Positions 37,979 to 51,200 of a DNA stretch of 64,000 nt are shown here, piece by piece. The stretch's first letter is position 1. Each line of letters begins with the position of its first letter. Source of the stretch: Aphrophora alni (Eukaryota; Arthropoda; Insecta; Hemiptera; Aphrophoridae); assembly GCA_963513935.1 (NCBI GenBank), contig OY740769.1:76088811-76152810 (forward strand), read 5' to 3'. The notes beneath the pieces are model-generated. The model did no database searches. It was given only the letters and a program-made list of their open reading frames with translations, and was not told the DNA's origin. Made by a program: the position numbers and the translations under genes.

Positions 37979-38128
37979 ATGCTTTTTTATAATGTGTTCA
38001 TTTATTTTTCTTTTACATTTTCAGTGCTTTTCTTTGTGGGACTTGCAAGTGGCCAAAGTTTAAACACTCAGGCAATAAATGGAATGGTTTCTATTCAAGC
38101 AGAACCTACAATAAAGTTTGCATTTGGA
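37979..38128 (+). CDS. Acid phosphatase exon 1
   Basis: Fifty codons: signal peptide, then mature N-terminus through KFAFG. It ends in phase 0 at donor gtgagt. The acceptor-like ttttacattttcag at 38011-38024 lies inside this open frame, so an alternative start exon spliced to 38025 cannot be excluded. Confidence 0.8.
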
Positions 38129-41100
38129 GTGAGTTTCATGTTATTTATTGCTTAGTTTTATTGTAAAAAAATAATTTAGATTCAATAACAGCCTGACCAT
38201 TTGAAACTGAAGCAATAGTTTAAAAGTTTCCCATTAGTGGAACTTAAGGGGGTAACTAATTTAGAGTCGAATAGGTAGACCCACAATCTGGGCTTCGGTT
38301 TAAATACGATTATAAATTGAATTTTATTGAGCAATTTTTTACAAAATTCAATCTTTCACAGAACCTGGTGTTTATGATATTTTAAATATAGATTAATATG
38401 AAGTTTTCCTTGTACAAATATTCACAAAATATTATTTTAAAAATCATAAATGTATAAAAATAATTAATTAAACAACATTCTACAATAACAAGCTAACTTT
38501 CAAATCAAAATTACAACGAGAATGCGTAGTTTCCAGTTTTTACCTCGGTTTATTACTCTAAACAATCCTGCAATCATATTTCTTACTTTATTACACTGTA
38601 ATTCTAATTTTATATTTTGAATAACCTACAGCGGGCGTGCTTGTGTTATTATAACACTTTTAAACACGTAGTTTTTATGTACACTTCTATTTTACAGCAG
38701 GAATTTTCTAAATGTTAGTTATTCTTCTCTATTTAATAACTTTTGGTAAACCTATCCTTTATAGTAAAACGACTATTGTTTTCATTTTCCATTGTTTTAG
38801 GATTTAATCCATTTAAAAACTATCGACTCTTTCATATCTTAAAAATAAATAAAAAAAAGGTTAATAAAATATATGACCTGAATATATATATATAGATTCT
38901 GCTAATCTATGGGAACAAAATTGCATCCATTTAAAACTTGTGATACCAAACATCTCCTAAACTATTGTTTTCACACACAAATTATTAAAGACGTAATCCA
39001 GTTAGACTTACTTCTAAAGCGTATTGATTCCGTAAACAATGTCTGTACTTTTAACAAAGATTTAAAATTAAACAGAAATACAAAGTATTTTTATATTTTA
39101 TTTTTGTACGAATAACAAATGTATTTTTTTAATAAATTCCGTACAATTGTCAACTGCGCAAATTAGCTCCAATTCAAATTGTATTAATGGAGAAACTTAA
39201 AAATCTTTTTTGTTTATTGGTAAATTACCAAGAATTACTTTTTCCCGTTTTTCACCGATATATCGACTTATATTGTTTCAGCATTAAAAGGGCTAAAAGT
39301 TACGTATTTTATAATTTTTTTTATGAAAACAACAGTTATCTATATTATAACGATCTCAAACGATCACAATGGATAAACAATTAATTAGGCCTAATATCAA
39401 ATATTAAAATAATAATCATCAATCAAAAGTTAACATTAATAAATAATTGTGTAAATGTGTAAATTGAAACAGAACACATGTGGACAAGCAAATCTTACCG
39501 AAAGAGCAGCTGCAAGGTTAAGTTTCGAAAATAACTGTACAAATTGACAAACGTGACAAGGACAAGGGAAAGAAGACATTCTGTTTTACTTAAGAGAAGA
39601 AAGTTTGCCGACAAATAAAACTTTAGTAGAAAACATAACGGAGTTTTGCTATTCAACGCAGCTGCGTGTTGTAAAAAATGAGAAAGCGAATTCCTAACGG
39701 TATCTCCGAGGGTGAAGCCAGCGCGTGTAATAAAAAACCAACGATTTTGGAAAGTTAGAGGTCCAATCCGGAGAGGCCTGAGTTTAAAAAAAATGAGATT
39801 TAACCAATAAGCGAAGAGGACGCTACACTTGAATTTCGGGAGAGGTGAAATCCAGAGTAAGGAGAGTTCAGTCTAGAACTGGGGTTAAGAGCGTGTAGGT
39901 CTTAACTTACAGTTAGGAATCAGAGTAGGAGGTGTTAAGTGTTAAGAATTAACCTGAGGGTTTAATTCTAAGTCATTGATTAATTTAAAGGCAGAGCCGC
40001 AACAAAATTTAGTAATTTATCTTGAAGTTTGTTAGATACATAAATTAAATAGAGTCAAAGAGTTTAAATTTCATAAAAGAAGAGGAGAGATCATCGCGTC
40101 GAAGTCCATAGTAATCGAGAACGAGTGAGGAGACTAAATAGAGTTAGCGGAGTATCACCAGAGATTCACCACCAGTCAAGGAACCAGTGTTAGCAGCATC
40201 CGACTTCACAGGCTAAGGATCCGTTGTGTTGTTGTGCATAGTTAGTGTTTGTGTTGTGTAAAAGTGCCAAAATTATAGCGGACGAGGAGAATTGTTGATA
40301 AGTACAAAATTTCATAATAAATAATCATTAGAGTTAGTATTTCACTTTAATTGAGTCATTAAAAGTTCCCATGCCCGAGATAAGAGTCAAGTTTTTTTTG
40401 TATAATTAATTTAAAAGTAAAGTAATTGAGCTAGCCGGCAAACTAAAGTAAATTTGGAAATATCAGTTAATTAAAGAAATTTGTCTTGTTTTTGTTATAA
40501 AATTGATAAAGTTAATAAGAACATATTGGACAAGATTTGATGAACATATTGTAGAGTTTTGATTTTATGTAAATTGAATAATCAATTATAGATTTTAAAT
40601 TTGTAATCAATAATATTGTGTATTAGAGTAAATTAGTTTTTAAAGAATGCAAGTGTGAGCGAATGAAGTAGCCTTAAGATATTTCAATGAATTGATACTG
40701 TTGTTATAAATAGTTGTTTTTTTTGCTAATAAATCCTGAAGTTAGTCTAAGGATAAAAACTTGTTTTGTTGAACTAATTTACTTAAACCATCATAATAGT
40801 TTTTCAAAAGTTTTCAAGAGAATTAAAATTAAAATAAATTAAATTATAAAATTAGATTAATCAAAAATATTATATAACAAACGTTCTGTTATGTTATATT
40901 TGGCGCTCCACCGCGTGGCTCATTAAAGTGAAATTTAAATTGCTAGTTATAGAATTGTTAGAGGATAAGAATATTAACATTGTTACAGGAAATATTGTGT
41001 GGTAGATAATAGGTTAGAATAGTATTGTTTATGTTAACCAGAAGTAAAAAGAGGGAATTAGAACTTAAAATGGCAAATGAAAGTGAAATATATAATCAAT

Positions 41101-44100
41101 TGGGATTAAATAGTGGGAGTTTAAATTTTAGTCAAGAAGGGGAACAATTAGAGTCAATTAATCAAAATGGGGAATTAGAAGTAGAAAGTAACGTAAATTC
41201 ACGGGCGGGGACAGAAGTAGACAATCCAACAACATCGGCGGCAGTACAGTCAGGAAACGCGAGTATGGCAATGATACAGGAAATGTTAAAGCAGATGGCA
41301 GACGAAAACCGGAGAATCGCTGAAAAGATGGCAGAAGAAAACCGGAGAAACGCGGAAAAAGCCGAGAAAAACGCGGAAAAGATTGCGGAAAAGATGGCGG
41401 AAGAGAACAGGAAGGGTTTTGAAGAAAATCGAAAAACTATGGAAGAGAAATTTGGGGAAGTTAAGGGTAGTCTAACCGCATTAGAAGAAAAATTTAACAG
41501 GAAGATAAACGAGCGTTTTGACGGAGTCAACAGTCGAGTAGAGATGGTCGAAACACAAGTCGCGGAAATTCGTACGAGCGTCGAAGAGAGGTTAAAGAAG
41601 ACGGAAGAAGAATTCGGCGATCGAGTCAAGGGATATCGCGCGGAAACGGAGGGTCGCGTGCAAGAACTCGAAAACCGTGGCGTAGTCGTCAACAATCGGT
41701 TGGAAGAACTCGCGGCGAAGGACGAAGAAATCGGGGAAATATGCACGAAAAATAATGAAACTAACATCGCGAAAATTGAGGAGAATGCGAAGAAGACGGA
41801 AGAGGTCACTAAAAAATTAATTGAATTAGATAGGAGATTAAAAACGGTCAGAAATTTAGGGGAAGGATATTGTCACGAGCCAGAAGTAAGAAATATTAGT
41901 TTCTCGGGAAAAGAGAGGTTTCCCATACAATTTCTAAATGTAATGGAAGAGATAAGCGAGCAGATAATTGGAAACGGCATGAATTGGATTGACCGATATT
42001 TAAAAGACGAGGCTTATATATGGTGGCAGTTACATAGGAGAAGTGTTAAAAATTTTAAGGAATTTGAGGAATTGTTTAGGGAGAAGTATTTCAATGAAAT
42101 AATACAGGCGAAAATTAGGGACCATTTAGAGTTTGGGAAATTTAGAGGCAGAATGAATGACGAGGCAATTGCATATGTAGAAATGTTGATGCTACAATGT
42201 TCCGAGTTAAGTCCGCCGTTAGCAGAGGAACAATTAGTTTATAAGGCGGGAAAACATTTCCATCCAAATATCTTGATTGCAATAATTACAAGGGGGATTA
42301 AAAAGAAAACAGAATTTATAAAATTGCTCATGGAATTTGAACATGCTAGGATAGAGGAAGTCAATGAAAGGGAAAGGGTAAACAATAATAGAGGAAATTT
42401 TAGGGAACAAGTAAATAATAACAAACAGAATAATTGGGGTAGACGACCGAGTGACCATGTGACTCCATGGCGAGAACAAGGTCATAAACCAGTTGTGTGG
42501 AGAAGACAGGGAAACAATGAAGGAACGAGCAATGACCCGAGAGTTCCGGACAGGCGGTTTGTTAGAGAACCAACCCCTAATAGAAAGGAAAAGTGAAGGT
42601 TAGCCGAGGGCGTAAGCAACCGACAAGGGGCAATACAAAACAATAGCGTTATGAACACCTTATTTACTGATTTAAAAGATTATTTAGAAGCACAGGATAA
42701 CTCAGATTTAATATGTAAAAATTTAACAAAATGTCCAGAAATAACAATAGGTTTTAATAGAATAAATGTACAGGCTTTAGTGGATACAGGGTGTGAATTC
42801 AATTCCTTGTCGGAACGGTTTTATTTAGAGAATAAGGAAATAATGGGACCATACGAAGAATTACCAGTAGCAGGAGTTAAGGTAATTGGAGCAACCGGCT
42901 TACGCTCGAAGAATATTAAAAAACAAATAATAATTGGAGCAAATGTGGGAGATATTGTAATGAATATTCATTTTATCATTGTACCAGACTTAATAAGAAA
43001 CTGCATTTTAGGGTTAGATTTTTTGGTTAAAAATAAGGCTGTCGTAGATTTTATCAGCAATAAATTAGAATTAGGTATAAATAATGAAGAAAATTGTGAA
43101 ATAAGGAAGGAGATCATGTTTGAGGACCCGGAAGAACATTATAAACATAAATTAATACAACATATGGAAATAGAAAGTTACGAAACCGATCAGAAAGAAA
43201 TTATGCAAAAAATAAATGAATTAGGGCACATTTCGGAAATTCAAAAAGAACAATTAAGTGAAATTTTAATAAAATATAAAGGGGTATTTAGTAAAAAACC
43301 AGGGTTAATTAGTACATACCAGCATAAATTGAAAATAACGGATAAAAGTCCATACTGTCAGAGAAGTTGGCCGATTGCGATGAAGTATAGGGAAAGCGTG
43401 GATCTGGAAATCAAAAAGATGCTAGATTACGGAATTATTGAAAGATGCAACAGCCCATATATTAATCCTATCGTTCCAGTGTGTAAAAAAGATGGAAGTG
43501 TCAGAATATGCCTGGACGCTAGAATAATAAATGCGCGAACAGTTCCAGATTATGAGGGGTCGCAACCGATTCAAGAGTTATTAACAATAGAACAAAAGAT
43601 TAATTGGATGAGTAGCTTTGACTTAACAAGTAGTTTTTGGCAGATACCACTTCATGTAGAAAGCAGAGACTACACCGCGTTTCTAAATAAAGGCCTGTGT
43701 TATCGATACAAAACAGTACCTTTTGGATTAAGCACCAGTTTAGCCAGTCTCACAAGGGGATTAAATTCCATATTAAATGAACAGGTGAAGAAATTTTTAA
43801 CATTATACGTCGATGATTGTTTATGCTTAGCAGGGAGCTGGAAGGAACATTTAATACAAATAGAACAGATTTTAGAATTATTTAAAAATGCAAATTTAAC
43901 CGTTAACCTTAATAAATCAAACTTCTGCAGACAACAAATAGAATACTTGGGTTTTTTATTAACGACAGAGGGGATCAAACCACAAGAAAACAAAATGGCT
44001 GCAATTAGGAATTTTCCAAGACCGAAAACAGCAAGGCAACTGAAGGGATTTTTGGGTCTTACCAATTTTTATCATAAGTTTTCGAAGAATTACGCTTTAG

Positions 44101-47100
44101 TTACTGCACCGTTACAAGAACTACTAAAAAAGGGGGTAAAATTTAAATGGACCACAGAGGTTGAAGAAAGTTTCAATAGGGTTAAAAGGGAATTTGTAGA
44201 AGTTGTCACATTACGGCACCCAGATAAGGATAAAATGTTTTATTTGCAAACAGATGCTTCGGAAATCGCAGCTGGTGGACAACTGTACCAAATTGGGGAT
44301 AACCAGGAGATCGGTGTAATAGGGTACACCAGTCGTACATTTAAAGGAGCCGAGAAATTCTACAGTACAGCAGAAAAAGAGTTACTGTATATAGCGTCGT
44401 AATATGTTTAAGGAAATTTAGAAATTATGTTTTAGGGAAAAAGTTAACAGTAATAACCGACAACAAAGCCATTACTTTTATGAATAATTGTAGATTACTG
44501 AATGCACGCATGACCAGGTGGATTTTATTAATACAGGAGTACAACATCCAAATTCAACATTGTAAAGGAAAGGAGAACGTAGTAGCAGACACCTTGAGTC
44601 GATATCCTGAGGATAACGCCGAAGTCAAAGAAACAAGTGACGAAAGACTGGTCGAAATATTATTATTAGCAAAAGGGTTTAGTGTAGAAATAGGTAAAAT
44701 ATTAACAAATTTTGAAGTAATACAAGGAAGAGATCAAAATTGTAAAAATATAATTGAAAATTTGAATAATAATAACCAAAAATTTAAGGAACATTACCAG
44801 GTCTGTAAAAATAAGTTATTTAGGAAAGAAAAAGAAATATGGAAATTAATGATACCACCGGATTATGTCAAAATATTAGCAAATGAAATACACGTAATGT
44901 ATGGACACATTGGTATAAATAAATGTTATAAGATATTTAAAGAAGATTTTACGGGAAACAAAATTGCTAGGTATATAAGGGAAGAATTAATAAAATGTCA
45001 GAAATGCCAGAAATGTAAATTTGATCTGAAACATCGAAATGGGGAGCTAATACCGATCATACCAAAAGGAGTGGGAGAGTTAATCTGTGTGGATTATTAC
45101 GGACCGTTACCAAAGTCAACAGGAGGGTGCAAATACATCTTTGTAATGATCGACGCATTTACAAAATATACGAAATTGTATAAAGTCAGGAACACTACTA
45201 CAAACACCACACTTAAACAAATAGAAAAATATATACAGGAAATACAAGTACCTCAATACATATTATCAGATAACGGAACACAGTTTACTTCACCAAAATG
45301 GGAAACAGGATTAACAAAATTAGGGATACAGAAAAGAACAGTAGCGATCAGGAATCCACAAGGGAACATGGCCGAGCGGATTATGAGACAAATTGGACAA
45401 TTTTGCAGGATACTATTAAAGGACAGGCATCAAGATTGGGGAAAGATAGTAGAAGTAATAGAATCATGCATCAATGAATCGTATCATGACACCATTGAAA
45501 CCACACCCGTAGAGGCGCAGTTTAAAAGGAAACCGACACGTAGTTGGGCCAGATATCTCATCAAACCAGATGACCAAAAAGAGCCAATCATCAGCGACGC
45601 GGAAATTTACTTACGTATAAAGAGCAAAAGAGAAAATTATGCAAGAAAATTTAATGAACAGCACCCACCCACCGAGTACAAAATAGGCGAGCAAGTATTG
45701 GTCAGAGCATGCATACCTTCAAAACTAATAATAAAAAGATATCACAAGTTTTGCGAGCTGTATGAAGGACCTTATAAAATAATAAATAAATTAGGAAATA
45801 CGACATATAGGTTAGGACACATTAATAAAAATAAAATTAGGGGAATATTTAATTGTAGATTATTAAAGAAATATTATAATTAAGGACATTAGAATAAACT
45901 TAGGCAGTAAACAAAATATAGACAATAAAGGAGCAAGAGTGAAAGGGAAAACCATAAAAGGGACTAGGGTGGACCACAAGAGGAACAATAGAAGAAAGGT
46001 CTATTGTAAAACAGTGGGTAACCGCAACATAAAGGGCATTGTAAGAAAAAGGTTCTTTACAACCTATTGTTAAAGAAACGGGCGTAAGAAAAAATTTATC
46101 TTGAGGCATTTCAAAGACAAATTTTATCTGGGGACAGTATAACGATCTCAAACGATCACAATGGATAAACAATTAATTAGGCCTAATATCAAATATTAAA
46201 ATAATAATCATCAATCAAAAGTTAACATTAATAAATAATTGTGTAAATGTGTAAATTGAAACAGAACACATGTGGACAAGCAAATCTTACCGAAAGAGCA
46301 GCTGCAAGGTTAAGTTTCGAAAATAACTGTACAAATTGACAAACGTGACAAGGACAAGGGAAAGAAGACATTCTGTTTTACTTAAGAGAAGAAAGTTTGC
46401 CGACAAATAAAACTTTAGTAGAAAACATAACGGAGTTTTGCTATTCAACGCAGCTGCGTGTTGTAAAAAATGAGAAAGCGAATTCCTAACGGTATCTCCG
46501 AGGGTGAAGCCAGCGCGTGTAATAAAAAACCAACGATTTTGGAAAGTTAGAGGTCCAATCCGGAGAGGCCTGAGTTTAAAAAAAATGAGATTTAACCAAT
46601 AAGCGAAGAGGACGCTACACTTGAATTTCGGGAGAGGTGAAATCCAGAGTAAGGAGAGTTCAGTCTAGAACTGGGGTTAAGAGCGTGTAGGTCTTAACTT
46701 ACAGTTAGGAATCAGAGTAGGAGGTGTTAAGTGTTAAGAATTAACCTGAGGGTTTAATTCTAAGTCATTGATTAATTTAAAGGCAGAGCCGCAACAAAAT
46801 TTAGTAATTTATCTTGAAGTTTGTTAGATACATAAATTAAATAGAGTCAAAGAGTTTAAATTTCATAAAAGAAGAGGAGAGATCATCGCGTCGAAGTCCA
46901 TAGTAATCGAGAACGAGTGAGGAGACTAAATAGAGTTAGCGGAGTATCACCAGAGATTCACCACCAGTCAAGGAACCAGTGTTAGCAGCATCCGACTTCA
47001 CAGGCTAAGGATCCGTTGTGTTGTTGTGCATAGTTAGTGTTTGTGTTGTGTAAAAGTGCCAAAATTATAGCGGACGAGGAGAATTGTTGATAAGTACAAA

Positions 47101-48202
47101 ATTTCATAATAAATAATCATTAGAGTTAGTATTTCACTTTAATTGAGTCATTAAAAGTTCCCATGCCCGAGATAAGAGTCAAGTTTTTTTTGTATAATTA
47201 ATTTAAAAGTAAAGTAATTGAGCTAGCCGGCAAACTAAAGTAAATTTGGAAATATCAGTTAATTAAAGAAATTTGTCTTGTTTTTGTTATAAAATTGATA
47301 AAGTTAATAAGAACATATTGGACAAGATTTGATGAACATATTGTAGAGTTTTGATTTTATGTAAATTGAATAATCAATTATAGATTTTAAATTTGTAATC
47401 AATAATATTGTGTATTAGAGTAAATTAGTTTTTAAAGAATGCAAGTGTGAGCGAATGAAGTAGCCTTAAGATATTTCAATGAATTGATACTGTTGTTATA
47501 AATAGTTGTTTTTTTTGCTAATAAATCCTGAAGTTAGTCTAAGGATAAAAACTTGTTTTGTTGAACTAATTTACTTAAACCATCATAATAGTTTTTCAAA
47601 AGTTTTCAAGAGAATTAAAATTAAAATAAATTAAATTATAAAATTAGATTAATCAAAAATATTATATAACAAACGTTCTGTTATGTTATAATATAGTGGC
47701 ATCAAAAGATTTTAATTAATGCCTTTTTGAAAAAAGTTTTTGAAAATTATATTTTTTGTACATATTTTTATTTAAACCAGTATGGTCATTTAATAGAAAT
47801 TTTATTTAAAAAAAATAATTACATGCAGACTAAAAGGGGGGGATTCGAAACACTTTATCCTGACATTTTGTCCCAGTTGATGAGTAGAACTTGAGTATGT
47901 ACAGCCAAGATATATTTTTTGCTAAACTCTGTATTTAAAGTTTTACAAGCAGAACACTAAATGGAGAAAACTTACGATATCGTAGTTAAAAAGTTATTAC
48001 ATATGTTTTCCATTACTTCCCTTATGATGTATGTTATCCAAAAGCCAATGACAATTTTAAATTCGCCTTCCAAGGCTATGGAATAAAGAGTTGTAGCAAA
48101 ATCAGTTGAGAAACTACCAGAACCACTACAAAAACTGATAAATATGGCAGTTTCTATGTGAATGAAAAGACGTCTAAAAGTTGTAATGTTTTCCCTATAA
48201 TT

Positions 48203-48240
<38 letters not shown>

Positions 48241-51200
48241 TGTTACCACTTTCGGAAGTAGTTTGCACAAAACGTAGGAGACGAATTGAATATGTTAGTT
48301 AACAAAATTGTAATTAAAAATGTAAATAATGATAAATGTTAAAGGGAATAAAAGGGAACTTCTGTGAGCATAATGTAATTGTCACCTTAACAATCAATAT
48401 TAATAAACAAATTTGAAAATTCATTTAATATTTTTTAGAAGCAATTATTTAAGCATATTTATTTTTTCAGGTGTTTCGACATGGAATCCGCGCCCCATAT
48501 CGCTTCTATTACCCCAACAACCCCTATGAGGATTTTAACAAATATTTCCCTGATGGACCAAGCCAACTCACCAAGGTAAATAACATTAATTGTTAACCCG
48601 TATTACCACAATTTTGACACTAAATTAAAAATATTTTTAATGTCTATTAGTTATAAAATATATTTGCTATAAGATTTAATTTAAACACTATATTATAAAT
48701 AATGAAATAATCAGCATGTAACCACACAATTTTCCTTGCAAGAATTACAAGTTTATTCTGAAAAACATTGAATCTGTCCATATTTTCAATATTAATACTT
48801 ATTTTTGTAGTTAAGGGATAGGATGACGATTCTAAATTCAAAATTGTCTACAAACTCAGCTATGTACATTATCTTATCGACATTTAAAATTAAACGTCAA
48901 GATTAAAAACTACACGCAGGTGGTGGATAATAAAGATAAAACATTAATCTGTAATCGTTTTGTAAACACATTAGAAAAGTAAAAAATTATGTCATTAGTT
49001 CACTTTGTTTTTCATTATGGAATAAACGGTAAATATCATTAAAATAAAACAACATATAATGTACCAGGTGGTTAAGAGTTGATTCTACCCGCTTACTTTC
49101 GTCTACAGTTTCATCATATCACATTGAGACCAAATAATTGATCCATCCCACTTTATGATTTACAATTTTATCAGCCATTTTGTAATTGAGTTTTTAAAAT
49201 GGTAACTTTTCATTTCTATTCACTTATATCAATGAAGTTCATTACATGTTTGAAAAAATCAGAATACATCCTAAAATCTAATAATTTCAAATTGTTTTTA
49301 AGCTCTAAAAAATGAAAAAAATAATCTACCATTGAGATAAACATTGCAGTACCAATGAAAATCATATACTACAAATAGTTAAATGTGCTTTTGAAAGTAT
49401 GTCAAATTTTATATATTTTCCCGTAAATAGCTGGAGATAAGAAACAGATTCCTAGTTTTATCTGTAAATCAATGTTTCATCATGTATCAAACGAATATGT
49501 TACAATCTTAAAACATTGAAGAAAATCCAAGATGGCGGCCAAAAAAGTGTGAAACTCATAAAACTTAAAACTATGTGAGGTATAAGATGCATAATTCCTA
49601 AATCGATGACGAAAATTGTAAAAATGTAGTGGGAGGGAGACTACTACATTTTCTGATTTTAATTTTTATATTGTATATAAAGTTATGTTTTATTTATGCG
49701 TAGAACATGTATTTTCACTAATTTGTGTTTTTGACAGATATTAGCTTTGGCACAATCATTTTAGAATCCTTATTTACATTTTTTTTTTTTTTTTTTTTTT
49801 TTTCGTGATATGTTTTTGTAAAATCTTTATTGTAAAAATATTTTTACTTTACAATTTCTAAATTAACTAATAAATCATAGATTCCTAACAAACCGTGTAG
49901 AGTATTATTTAAAAAAATCAATTATATTAAATGATTATAAAATAATTAAACATTCAAATAAAACATTTCTTTGTATAAATTCAACACAGGTTGGAAAGAA
50001 ATTGATGTATGATGTCGGAGAAATCTTCAGGACACGGTATGACCAACTTCTGGGTGACAAGTATATGCCAGAGAATGTCTACTTCCAATCAACTGCAGTT
50101 GAAAGAACCATGATGAGTACAGAGATTATGGCTCAGTCAATTTACCCTCCAAGGAGTTATCAAATATGGAGGGAAAATGAAACTTGGCATCCAATCCCAG
50201 TGTGGGCAGATTATGGAATAATAGATAAAGTGAATGTAAGTGAATTGAAATTTGTTCATTGGAAACTTCTATAAATTGGGTTTATCGTTGTGGAGTGAAA
50301 TGGAATTTTTATTTCTTTTAGCTCTTTCTGGAGAACAATGTAAGTGCAAAATATTCGCAGTTACGAAAAGAAGCCATGGTGAAATTAAATTCAACAGACA
50401 TAAAAGAGCTTTACAAACCATTGTCAGACTGTATAGGAAGAGTGCTATATGAGCCAGAACATTTGCTTTGGATATATGATAACTTATGTTGCCAAGTAAG
50501 TGAAACATTATTTAATCATACAAGTACTTAACTATAATTGCTTTAAAGTTAGATTTCCTCAATCTTAGAATCCGACTTGGAAAAAAAAAATTCAAATTTA
50601 TCTTCTCAATTTACAAATATGTCTGTTACAAAGATGCTTTCGGTTCTGCATAGGGATTTTTATATTTTAACAGGACTAGAGCTTGAAAAAATTAACATTT
50701 TGATACAGTAATAGCTTTTTATTTAATGGTATCCTCGAAGTATTTCAACCTTAAAATATGATTTTGTAATAACATTAATATTAAATAAATTGAATGGAGC
50801 CTATATTTGAATAAACATTTTATTTCAAGTCCGCTCAAATAAAAACAAAAGGTCGACTTTTGAAAAAACAAAGCCTCACTTTCACAAAATTTCATAGCCA
50901 AACAAAATTATTAACCAATATTTTAAACCAAGAAACTCTTAAACATATTTTGGAATTTGTAACTAAATGTTCCTTATCTTGTAATTTCGTGTATGTCATA
51001 TTCAGGATTTAATTTGTATCAAACTCCAAGGGAGGGAAAGCGGTTTGTTACAAACAAAGGACCGAAGACTGTGTGTAGATACATGCACAAGAATGGAAAG
51101 AGTTTGCTATATTAAAGATACTGTGTTACATAACAATCAAAACCATAGGCCAAGGTCGTAGTGTGCAATGAGAACAACAACAAAAGGTTAGAGAAAGAGG

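Larger units (their letters stand above)
39346..47690 (+). mobile_element. Ty3/gypsy-class LTR retrotransposon, near-complete and recent
   Basis: An 8345-bp element with two 1553-bp LTRs that look identical by eye (39346-40898 and 46138-47690). LTR ends are the inverted repeat TATAAC...GTTATA rather than TG...CA. It is flanked by a 4-bp duplication, atat (39342-39345 and 47691-47694). A primer-binding-like TGGCGCTCCACC starts 2 bases after the 5' LTR, and a short purine patch ggggacag precedes the 3' LTR. Internal order is gag, then protease-RT-RNase H-integrase; no envelope frame is present. One frameshift lies in the RNase H region near 44400. It sits in phosphatase intron 1 in the sense direction. 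The domain order (RNase H before integrase) gives the Ty3/gypsy class; the exact lineage is not determined. Confidence 0.93.

Noticed and set aside
41162..41809. 215-residue minus-strand frame opposite gag
   Set aside because: Its Ser/Phe-rich sequence is the antisense of the Glu/Lys-rich gag coiled coil, a usual shadow.
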